Assembly: GCA_036971715.1 (NCBI GenBank)
Contig: JAVHJL010000002.1
Span: forward strand, 2,946,501-3,010,500
Reading direction: 5' to 3'
DNA: 64,000 nt
Source: Arthrobotrys musiformis
Taxonomy: Eukaryota > Ascomycota > Orbiliomycetes > Orbiliales > Orbiliaceae
Positions within the stretch are counted from its first letter, which is position 1, and each line of letters starts with the position of its first letter. Shown here piece after piece: positions 55,601 to 64,000 of this stretch. The notes beneath the pieces were generated by a model. The model saw nothing but the letters and a program-made list of their open reading frames with translations, ran no database searches and had not been told where the DNA came from. A program made the position numbers and the translations under genes.

Positions 55601-55624
55601 TTTTTTTTTTTTTTAAAAAAAAAA
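55601..55624 (+). repeat. T14-A10 palindromic tract
   Basis: Fourteen T followed by ten A, which can form a hairpin. Length is uncertain because such tracts mis-sequence. Confidence 0.6.
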
Positions 55625-55887
55625 TGCCAACTCGATTTAATTTTGGTGTGACAAGGGGGGGAACTTTACCTCTGTTTATTATTACCCCTCTTCTGATCTA
55701 GTCTTCCTATGTTGGCCTGCCGGAGTACTTAAGTATCGCCTTCTCCCTTCGATGTGCAGGCGCCAGGCCGTACATTCTGCGAACGAATTGTCAGTCAAGG
55801 CAGCAAGACACCACACTGTCAGGCCGCCTAATACGCCCAACTTTCAGCCCCTCGCATTCGCTTGGGCGTTGGCCCAAACCCCCAATG

Positions 55888-55930
55888 TTTTTTTTATTTT
55901 TTTATTTTTTTATTTTTTTATTTTTTATCT
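55888..55930 (+). repeat. (ATTTTTTT)n low-complexity repeat
   Basis: T runs of 7-8 bases separated by single A residues. Simple microsatellite-like DNA; no coding or RNA content. Confidence 0.7.
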
Positions 55931-57657
55931 TTTTTCAACCTCGATCTTGAGATTTCTTTGAACTAGGAGTGGATCCCAATTCGTGGTTAAATATAAACAG
56001 GTAACATTCTGGGCTATAGGAACGGATTTGATCAATTAACAAAATCCAATTCTCTCTGACTAGAATTTCGGGCTGATAACTTCCAATATTTAGGATATCG
56101 ATCTTTCGGTACTGCAGCATTAATTGTCGACGCTTGCCAAAGTATCTCAAACATTCTTCGCCTGTGCTAACCCAAATATATTATCGGGTGAGGCTCTGCC
56201 AACATGACCACCGGTTATTCTTTCCACACACATGTGCGGCCCAAGCACAGACAGTCAAATCCTGGTCACAGAAGCGTCTTCACTTCAGAGGCTAGAGGAA
56301 TGTGGATCATGGGGCACGGGAAACCTTGTCAACATGCCCTCCTATCTCTTGAAGGTGTTATCGAAGAGTTCCGTTAGAGAACCCTAGCTGATTCTCTCGG
56401 CGCTCTGTTGGATATGGCACGCAAGCATTACTACAGACGATACCTCGCGACCTCCGAGGTACCTAGAGTACAACAACATTCCGCTACATTTCAAGCAATG
56501 CAAGGATCTAGCAGGAAAGATGCATCATCCACTCTACCTCTTGGAAGGAAAGAGAAAAAAAACCCGTCATAACGAATTATCGTCTGAATTATCGGCCCGG
56601 ATTCCCGTTACATTTGCAGAGTAAGTCCCACGATCAAGAGCTCGAGCTGTTTTCATGCGAAAGAACATTTACGCCCCAGTGGGGTAGTCCCTCAACTTCG
56701 AGTTTCTGTACATGTTGTGTACCTCTTGAGTCTCTGCACTATAGCCCATGTACGATATGCAAGTCCGCCTTTCTTTGCAGATTAGTACTTGTGCATGCAA
56801 CCATCCCTTCGAGCGAACGGTGCTCGAGACTTACACAGTGTACCCCTCACCGTTCCCCCACCTTAGTGGCGTCTTATCGATTGATGGATTATCGTTTGCT
56901 AATGACTTTTAGCTTCCCAGCTTCACCTTCGGCGTACTGTCTAAACGATCACATGAAGCGACTTTCCGACAAATAGAAAAGGGACAGATGTTTCCGTGCA
57001 GGAGTTGCGTCGTGAGCGCTATCCCGACTTTGGAGACGTCTTGTCCTTCTTGCATAAAAATCGGTTGTCAACGGGACTTGGGGATTTCCATTTTCGAAGA
57101 TATCAACGTCACCGGCAAAGCCCCAGCCGTACGGGACTAATGTCTTGTAATGGGTGATCTCTAAAGCGTGTCTGAGGTGGTGTGAACGCCGGGTAGAATA
57201 CCTTTTTCATGCTCCCGGGGGGCTCCCTATCTGCATTTGCCGTCGGCTCGCTGGAGTACTCGGATTCGCCTGCAGTAAAGACTCCACAAAACTCCAAACC
57301 TCGCTCTTTTGCCCCGTCCGGTTCTTCTCGCTGGTGTTACAGAACAGACTACATGGAATGTGCAGAAAGCTACATGCAGCTTGAATTGCCAACGCCGACC
57401 AATCATAAAGTACTTGAGGCTCTGCTATTATGCTCCTGTTGCGAATACAGCCCCGAGGAATTGGGATAGCCAGTCTTGACGTTTGGGTAGACACAGTTGT
57501 GGGGTGATTCCAGACTATAAAAACGGGGCTTTTAAACCCTTCAATCTTTTTTTTTCGGATCATCATCGAGAAAACAATATTCTTCCTTGGCTAGCTCTGC
57601 ATATGTGGCCACTCTTATCCTCGCTCCGTTATACCACCGTCGATTTCTCATTCTAAA

Positions 57658-60304
57658 ATGGTATTACTGCCTCATTTATTTCGGATGATAGTACAGCCGA
57701 TACTCCATGCAAAACTTGCTAACAAATATTTTTAGGACAACTATTTAATATCCTGGCGTCTAATCGATGCCGACGGCAGGGTTCTGCGTCACCCCACACG
57801 GGGCTTTCATCTAGGCCTTAATTTGTGGTGGAGGAATTACACTCTCCAGATCTTAAATAGTACAGATGATGTGCAGCGGATTTTTCCAAATGTTAGGCTT
57901 GTCTCGTCCACAGTTATGACGATGACTTCGCACAGCACAGCGGACGGAGGAAGTGTATTGAAATACAGTGGCATGGCTTCTGGGTATGGTGGAAATACTC
58001 ATTGGTCAGATCTTCGATGGCATCCTGAGGATCGACCCGGGGAGATGCCTCATCATATCATAGCACCATTTGGATCGAACGCCCCGGCAGGGCCCACGCG
58101 GCCACCAAGTCAAGGCTGCCCCGCCCCGATCAGATTCCTTCTCAATGGTACTGACCTACTGAGCAATGACCCACGTCACAACCATAGGCTCTGCTTCTTC
58201 GATGTCCCGGTTGGAATATTCTGGGGAATGGTAGGGTTGAGGACCCTCGGCAATTGGTCAATAGTACCAAGTTTGGTGGAACATGGCGAGTGGTTCAAGG
58301 ACAGTCCCTCTCGGCCTGACGAGGATTTTAACCCTCGTCACTATAGACCCGTAAACGGTTCGTCTCCATACCGTTTATTTCCCGTTGTTGTATTCTAACA
58401 CCACCGTTTTTAAAGCTACCCTCACAGACAACGTATTTTTAAGGATAGAGATCGCTGTCTCTAACGACAGGCCGCAGCTCGCTCACACCTACTTCCGATT
58501 TTTGCCCCGCGGGGAGGTCATAATTGATGACCCGTGGCCAATGATCGATGATGAGGTTGGAGAAAGTGATAACAACGGCGATGATTTCGAAGGCGGATTA
58601 GATCGTGAGGAGGCCGGTGGGCAGTTGACGTTGTTCCAACACGACTCACACTCTGACGATGAATACGATAATGACAACGACCACCGCAGTGATCACTACG
58701 ATCACTACGATCAGATCGACTCACGCGGTGCCCACCGTGACCGTGGGCCTTCAACCGTAGAAGATTTCTACGGGTCATTACCGAGTATAAGAGTCAATAT
58801 GGTCTCAGTAGATCCATACCAGAAGCGAGGGTACAGTCCCCTATCCAGACGCAGTACCCATGACCGAAAGGGGAGAGAACCAACCCCGCCCCCGATTCCA
58901 GAAGACCTCAAACTAGAGGACTTGTATATCAGCGAAGCTCCAGTTAGACGCAAGCGTTTCTTATTGAAACAGTCAGAACAACAGCAAGCCGAGCTATTAG
59001 AAAATGGGGCTGGTATCCTGGAGCTATTGGAAGGGGAAAGCGAGCGAGAACAACAAATGCCGATGTCGTACCCGAACCCGGGAGAGGAAACGCGTCGAGG
59101 ATACGAGCGCCGAAGGGACCGCGAACATGGAGGTCGCATCACGAAGTATCACATGCCTATAGAACCACTAAATGATGATCCGAGCGAGTATTCCGGTGGT
59201 GATGCGGAGGGAGAGGAAATGATGAGACAAGCTGGGGCAATGCGAAAACGAGAAGAAATGAAGAGAGAAAAACTGCGAGAAAAACGAAAGCGCCAGCTGC
59301 AGGAGGACCGTTATCGCAGATTCCACCAAGAATCTAATCCCGGTCAGAGAGATGATGTTATGGAGGAAGAAGAGGATTATTCGCATTATACTACGCATGA
59401 GCACTCTGAAGAAGAAATGGAGGAAGAATGGGAAGATCGACACGCGGAGGGAAAACGACAGCGCCTAAGGGACCACGAGCAAAGAGACCTCATGATGGGC
59501 AATCTGGGAGAACATCCACGTCATACTCGGTCTGAATATCCCGAAGAAGCCATGGACGGGATAGAAGAAGTAGAGAGACGGGGGGGAGAGCAGCAAACAC
59601 AAGGGAGGCGGCGGCAGCAAAAAGACCGCCAGCATAGAGGCCGTAGGACTGGCGACATTATTCCGAGAGAAAGTTTACATTACTCTCACAGTAGACGCCC
59701 CGAAGAGGCATCGGATGAAGGTGAAGAAATGGAGGGACAGCGGGGAGTGCACCAAATGTGGGAGCAGCGGCGACACCGAAAGGGCCGTTCTCGTGATAAC
59801 GATCGAGGGTATCATCATGGCGATGATTCCATGATGGAGGATTCATTGGGGCAGTCTGACGTTACCCACGAATTCACGGAAAGTGAATTTCCTGAAAGAG
59901 AGAGGGAGAGGCGTCCCGGGCGTGGCTATCAAGCACATCCCGGAATGGACCTCATTCCTCATGAAGAATCTGTGGCTTACTCGAGGCAGCGGCAAGGCCA
60001 TGGGGACCGCCGGATGTCCGATTTTTCCCGTCTAGCTGGGGATACGGAAGAAGGGAGCATTTATCCCGGATACACTACCTCAAGATCTAGATACCCTCCT
60101 GACGGGGGAGCGTATTACGAAGGAGACCAGACCAATGAAACCGGGAGATATAACCCCCGGGGTCAGGGATCACAGCCAATGGACGATCTTCTCGATCAAA
60201 ATGAGGAAGAAGTGGCACTTATGGTAGGTCGCGAATTCGAGGAGGAAGAAGAACAACGACGCAAAAGACGTCGTCGTAAGAATGCCCATCAGCATGAACC
60301 CTAG
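57658..60304 (+). CDS. Orphan protein with one-codon first exon, N-terminal globular domain and long charged tail, 837 aa
   Basis: Join(57658..57660, 57736..58357, 58416..60304) closes in frame. The first exon is only the ATG: the sequence runs ATG/GTATTA with a CTAAC branch and TTTTTAG acceptor, then DNYLISWRLIDADG. Without that intron the frame has no start with good context. The N-terminal 250 residues look folded (YLISWRLID, HLGLNLWWRNYTLQIL, GYGGNTHWSDLRW, LCFFDVPVGIFWGMVGLR). Intron 2 joins RPVN to ATLTDNVFLRIEI. From about residue 270 the protein is acidic-to-basic and disordered, with Arg/Glu/Gln-rich runs and heptad-like stretches. No signal peptide or family is recognised. The C-terminus ends KRRRRKNAH. 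The gene is well supported; its function is unknown. Confidence 0.68.
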
Positions 60305-60779
60305 TTCTCGTACTCGCGTCCCTCTTATGCTCCCATCTCATCCCCCACGATTCCCTCTTACAACCTCTATATCATTTACTTTCATATGATCATATCTTAT
60401 TTATTCTTTCTCCTTTTTCTCCTTCCAACGACAACAAGCCCTGTTTTTTTTTTTTTTTTTTTTTGAATTCATGACTTTGATGATTTATGAAACTGTCTAA
60501 TGCTTTACACATGAAGAATGATTCTACGACATTTAACGTCTTAATTATTTTTTTTTTTAATTTTTTTTTTTTTCGGCGGAGTTCTATATTTTTATGAGTT
60601 TAATGATTCTTTTTGCGATTGGGTTATCTCGCTGGGCGGTTTTGTTTTCTAGCTTTACTATTCGCAAGTCCTTGTTTCAGTATTATCTTTTTGTTCCTTT
60701 ATACAAGTATCATTTTTCTACAAATTCAATATATACATACATCCAACACCGTGATGATATCGGTGGGGTGGTCTTTGCT
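60305..60779. other. Convergent 3' gap with poly-T tracts
   Basis: These 475 bp lie between the orphan gene and bL27m. Two T-rich runs sit near 60446-60463 and 60548-60573. No gene is recognised. Confidence 0.55.
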
Positions 60780-61628
60780 TTACTTCCTCTTCTGCTTCTT
60801 AGATCCCTTAGCCGCCCTGCCAGCCAACCTCTTGAATCTAGCCTCAACCTTGCGCTCGAACGACCTGGTCAACCGTCTCCATCTCATCTTATTCCTCTTC
60901 GGTATCGAAACAGGATTCTCCTCAATATACTTTCCAATACGCCAGCCAGAAGGTTTGACAAAGTAACTTCCAGGTCTCTTCTCCACCGTCGTAAAATCCA
61001 AATTGACCTCCCCTGCAGCCTTCCTCTCCAAGTGTGCAACTTCGTCCGGTGACATTTTGACTTGGACCAGACCTAGCAATCTAGTCCTTGCTGCATTGGG
61101 CGGTTTTGGGAGTTTTTGGTCCTTTTCGACGGCTACGCCTATGAATTTACGTTTGGGCTGTGTGGGATCGAGGTAGTGTCTGACGAAGCCGGGAGAGAGA
61201 GCGTAGAGAGTGTGATCGCGACCCATGCCGACGTTTTCGCCGGGGAACCATTGTGTACCTCTTTGACGGAAGAGGATCATGCCTTTGCGTACTTTTTCGC
61301 CTGTATTGTAAAAAACAACCTGTCAACCATAGGTTCTATTGTGTATATGGACATATCGGATCCAATTGAATCGTCTGGATGGGGGGTATATCGTACCTCC
61401 GGCCTTCTTAGCACCCAACCTTCGACCGGCAGAATCTCCGGGACCATTGGCGGCACCGGATGACTTGTGGGTGGCATATCTGATAAAAGTGAGGATGGGC
61501 GACTGGTATTTAGTACAAATGGGATTGAGGATCGAAGTCGAAGATGACGATAATGGCTTCAGGGCCAGGGAATATCGGAGCGATGATATCGACCGCGCCA
61601 CAACGGGTGTGACGGGCGACGGCGGCAT
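60780..61628 (-). CDS. Mitochondrial large-subunit ribosomal protein bL27m (MRP7-like)
   Basis: The model complement(join(60780..61300, 61397..61628)) gives 250 aa; the intron has a GTACGA donor and an ACAG acceptor and joins KKAGG to EKVRKG. Residues 1-50 are a basic, Ser-rich mitochondrial presequence. The bL27 core follows: YATHKSSGAANGPGDSAGRRLGAK, then GMILFRQRGTQWFPGENVGMGRDHTLYAL, both near-invariant. A fungal C-terminal extension of about 120 residues ends in a basic KGSKKQKRK. In yeast the counterpart is MRP7. The first in-frame ATG at 61628 was chosen; the frame is open further upstream but has no better start. It is a mitoribosome 50S component near the peptidyl-transferase centre. 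Confidence 0.95.
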
Positions 61629-62018
61629 CGTGAATCTCAATCGTCGTCGTCGTCGTTTTTGAAGCGTTTATCGTCGTCGTTCGTCGTCGGGTTTTTTGAA
61701 TGTTGAATAACGAAAGTTTTGGTGTTGCACAAGCTTTGGGCGCGCAGGGACGGAGACTACGCTTCGGCCGCGGGTATTCCTGGGCACTAGTTATTGGGCC
61801 GGGTGTCTTCGAGATAGCTGGCCTCAAGCTTCGGTGTTATAGTTATTATTCACAGGTCGTTATTACCCAAATATACAATTCCAAGACGAAGTTCACGTCT
61901 ATACAGGCCTCGATTTTCAGCCCTACGAATACGATCAAAGGCGGTTCAATTCTACAGCCGGACTATTCAGACGAGACGGGACGGGACGAGATAAAGGACA
62001 AGCCTCTCAGCTTCAAGA
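61629..62018. promoter_or_regulatory. Divergent promoter shared by bL27m and LCL2
   Basis: These 390 bp separate the two ATGs. A (CGT)n repeat lies at 61642-61657 and 61671-61689, in the bL27m leader. No separate gene fits here. Confidence 0.5.
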
Positions 62019-62451
62019 ATGGCTCGCTCGCCGGTTCTATCGATACTACTGCTTCTGATAGCGCCCCTCCTGGTTGCCGCTCAGTTCGGCGGGGGGTTCT
62101 TTGAACATCTGTTCCAAGGCCACGAGGGCCATCACCAGCAGAGACAGCAGGATGTAGGATCGGATAGTTCGTGGTACCAGCAGACTTATGGGCAAGGTAA
62201 TGATATACTCCCTCAGTACTACGAAAAGCTATTTGCTAACTGTGTATATCCGATTTGTAGCCCACTGCAGCAAGTATCTCTGCCCCGGGACCCTCTCGTG
62301 TGTCGATAGGGCGACCCATTGCCCGTGCGCCTTCCCGAATAACGAAGTCAAGTTTGAGCTTTCGGATGGTTCTGCGATCTGTGTCAGCAAGACCGGGAAG
62401 CCCAATAGCGTCAACAAGAAGATCGAGTTGGCTCGCAAGGGACTGTTGTAG
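62019..62451 (+). CDS. LCL2: Lcl2-like small ER/secretory protein, two exons, 122 aa
   Basis: Join(62019..62196, 62261..62451), with a GTAATG donor and a CTAAC branch before the TTTGTAG acceptor. A signal peptide (VLSILLLLIAPLLVAA) is followed by a Gln/His-rich segment (GHEGHHQQRQQD), then the conserved Cys core AHCSKYLCPGTLSCVDRATHCPCAFP, and the closing block SAICVSK and KKIELARKGLL. These are the marks of fungal Lcl2, linked in yeast to chronological lifespan and ER function. Five or six Cys in the core would form disulfides. The intron lies just before the Cys core. The C-terminus is intact. Confidence 0.93.
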
Positions 62452-63477
62452 ACCCCGCAATCCCTGTCTACAATCCTATCAGAGTTGAGAGGGGCTTGGA
62501 TTCGATATGGAAGATTTCACTCCTTATAATCTTCGCAATTGGGCCTTCGAATATCTTTTTTTCCTGTGAGTATATAGAGAGAAGCTGGTGGTGCATTTGG
62601 ACCGGACGGACGGACGGGCGAGGAGTTCTTTTTCGGCAGGGGGGCATATTGCATATATTGTTCTCGATTACATGTATGTACGATACTGGCATATCTAACA
62701 AGAAGTCGTAATTTAATTGTCAAGAGCACCCCTCCGCATCCCGAGATATCGATGCCTATAGTATAATATCCAATATGTGGGCTTGGAGAGCATATATAAT
62801 ACACCCTTGCAAGAGCGCAGGGCCGTAGAAGGTTAGTGTGGTTGTAAATCCGGTCACTTTCAATGGCGGCTCGCCAAAATTTTCTTTCTCTTTTCCTCAA
62901 ACCCACACAACTTCCATCCCACTACAACCACCACTACAACCACCACTGTAACATATACTGAGAAACTACTGCAACCGCAGCCATCGACGGGACGAAAAGT
63001 ACCCCTCATCGCTGTAGACGTCATATCGCAGCCTTTCGCTCCCGTCCTCGCAGAGTGGGGCCAGGAATTGTCTTCTCGCCTTTTGCCATATTGTCTCACC
63101 GAGGCTCTTTCGGTGTGACTGCAGCCACAATGGTCTGCTTATAGGTTTGTCGCACCATCCCCCATCTACACTCTCTCCTTTGCCTTCTTTCCTTGCTATG
63201 ATGACAGTCTTTTCTCAATGCCTAGATGATTGACGCGAGTTTCTCCGTCATGTACCATGCTGGCTTGATTTACATCTTTTACAAGATAGACTACAACGGT
63301 ATCTGATCGCTTGGATATTTTATTTATATATATGATATCATATATCACTTTCACAGTCGATATTACATACAATAACAAGGGTTTTCGACTGACAGACTAT
63401 AAAGTTTCTCTAGAAAATTAGGATATTAATCCGATTATTTACATTTTTTTTTTTTTTTTCAAGAGAAAAAAAAAACC
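62452..63477. other. Intergenic with a tandem repeat and a poly-T tract
   Basis: These 1.0 kb lie between LCL2 and SEN2. They contain a (CTACAACCACCA)2-like repeat near 62920-62945 and a T16 tract near 63444-63459, close to the SEN2 ATG. No gene or RNA is recognised. Confidence 0.5.
62920..62945 (+). repeat. Short tandem repeat CTACAACCACCA
   Basis: About two copies of a 12-bp unit in tandem. Simple repeat in non-coding DNA. Confidence 0.55.
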
Positions 63478-64000
63478 ATGGCTGAAACATCTGCCAATGG
63501 TGCAGCGGCGGCTGCCGCTTCAACTGCGCCGAATAAACCTCCATATTCGGGGAAGCCTAAAAGGCCTAATTACAATCTCATACACGCAGACCCTCTCCCG
63601 GTTGTGCTGTATCACTCCCCCCCTCTGATACCCCACAATCCTCTATCTCTATTACACCATCTCTATCTCTTCTTCTTCCCTCCAGTTCAGTCGCACAATG
63701 TTAAATACATTGGTGTATTCTCGCCGGTTACAATGTCTGTGGAAGTCAGGGACCCTACTGCGGTCTTGGATCTATGGAATAAGGGATTCTGGGGGAAAGG
63801 TAGCTTGAGTAGGAGTGAGCCTACATGGCTTAACCGAGAACTACGACGGCTGGGTGATACCCAGGTCAGCGAGACGTCTGAAGAAATTACCAGACGTAGA
63901 CGGGATCAGAGAAAGGAGATGAAAAAGGAGAGGGCGAGGAAAGAGAAGGAGGAGCTACAGAAGGTCAAAGAGGCCGAGGCGAAGGGCACGGAGGAGAATG
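63478..64000 (+). CDS. SEN2: tRNA-splicing endonuclease subunit Sen2, N-terminal part, cut by window edge
   Basis: The frame is open for 174 codons from an ATG in good context (ACCATGG) to the window end, with no intron seen. The N-terminus has the Sen2 start region PLPVVLYHSPPLIPHNPLSLL, followed by YIGVFSPVTMSVEV and VLDLWNKGFWGKGSLSRSEPTWLNRELRRLG, the block typical of this family. A charged helical linker (RKEMKKERARKEKEELQK) follows. The catalytic C-terminal domain (His, Tyr, Lys triad) lies outside the window. Sen2 cuts the 5' splice site of pre-tRNAs. It is downstream of, and co-oriented with, LCL2. Confidence 0.93.
   Translation, partial: MAETSANGAAAAAASTAPNKPPYSGKPKRPNYNLIHADPLPVVLYHSPPLIPHNPLSLLHHLYLFFFPPVQSHNVKYIGVFSPVTMSVEVRDPTAVLDLWNKGFWGKGSLSRSEPTWLNRELRRLGDTQVSETSEEITRRRRDQRKEMKKERARKEKEELQKVKEAEAKGTEEN

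Larger units (their letters stand above)
54234..57657. other. Long intergenic stretch, low-complexity tracts, no gene recognised
   Basis: These 3.4 kb lie between the starts of NOB1 (minus) and the orphan gene at 57658 (plus). They contain homopolymer tracts (A18 around 54570-54588, a G12 run around 54796, T14-A10 at 55601-55624) and an (ATTTTTTT)n tract at 55888-55930. A Cys-rich 120-codon frame at 56614 lacks a signal peptide or ATG start. No structural RNA or transposon is recognised. Confidence 0.5.

Noticed and set aside
56614..56976. Cys-rich 120-codon plus-strand frame (FCTCCVPLESLHYSPCTICK)
   Set aside because: It has no ATG start, no signal peptide and no splice-site support, and the Cys runs arise from TGT-rich non-coding DNA.
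60594..61052. 152-codon plus-strand frame over bL27m
   Set aside because: It is antisense to the conserved ribosomal-protein exon and begins in a T-rich low-complexity run.

Overview
The window is nuclear DNA from a filamentous ascomycete (Pezizomycotina). Genes carry short introns (about 50-105 nt) with GT..AG ends and CTAAC/CTGAC-type branch sites. The gene complement is fungal: a sedolisin, a pepsin-type protease, an HXT-type sugar porter, a NACHT-ankyrin NLR-like gene, LCL2, SWA2, NOB1, NOP10, SEN2 and a bL27m gene. I cannot assign a class with confidence; Leotiomycetes and Orbiliomycetes are only guesses. Twenty-one gene models (one frameshifted, two cut by the window edges) plus one weak small-gene candidate are proposed. 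Splice sites were traced by hand, and almost every model closes in frame.

Layout. 1-709 (-): N-terminal part of a secreted sedolisin. 4.5-6.6 kb (+): MFS sugar transporter in six exons. 8.5-11.9 kb (+): large E2 ubiquitin-conjugating protein with a Cys-rich segment. 13.1-13.8 kb (+): small hypothetical. 14.3-15.5 kb (-): secreted aspartic protease. 17.1-17.5 kb (-): weak small-gene candidate. 17.9-23.2 kb (-): 1772-aa membrane-anchored coiled-coil protein. 25.4-33.0 kb: three predicted secreted proteins with little or no recognisable homology, the last ending in a CenC-like module with an ambiguous stop codon or intron. 33.9-36.4 kb (-): four-TM MARVEL-like protein with a long disordered tail. 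37.4-38.8 kb (+): archaemetzincin. 39.7-40.7 kb (+): thioredoxin-reductase-like flavoenzyme. 41.3-46.8 kb (+): NACHT-ankyrin gene broken by two frameshifts.

From 47 kb the window is mostly housekeeping: SWA2 (clathrin uncoating), a WW-domain nuclear protein, NOP10 (H/ACA snoRNP) and NOB1 (18S rRNA 3'-end maturation), then an orphan modular gene at 57.7-60.3 kb, bL27m, LCL2 (ER-associated) and the start of SEN2 (tRNA splicing). NOP10 shares a 329-bp divergent promoter with the WW gene and converges on NOB1. bL27m and LCL2 share a 390-bp divergent promoter.

Long gene-poor stretches (0.7-4.5, 6.6-8.5, 15.5-17.1, 23.2-25.4 and 54.2-57.6 kb) show no tRNA, rRNA or intact transposon that I can recognise. 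They do contain low-complexity tracts. A recurring TTGTCTCGTACC motif occurs at 2.3, 2.5 and 29.4 kb, and a related pair bounds a 102-bp inverted-repeat element at 46.9-47.0 kb. No obvious biosynthetic cluster or defence island is present. The most unusual items are the possible stop readthrough or retained intron in the CenC-module gene, the orphan secreted and modular proteins, the dispersed motif, and the frameshifted NLR-like gene.
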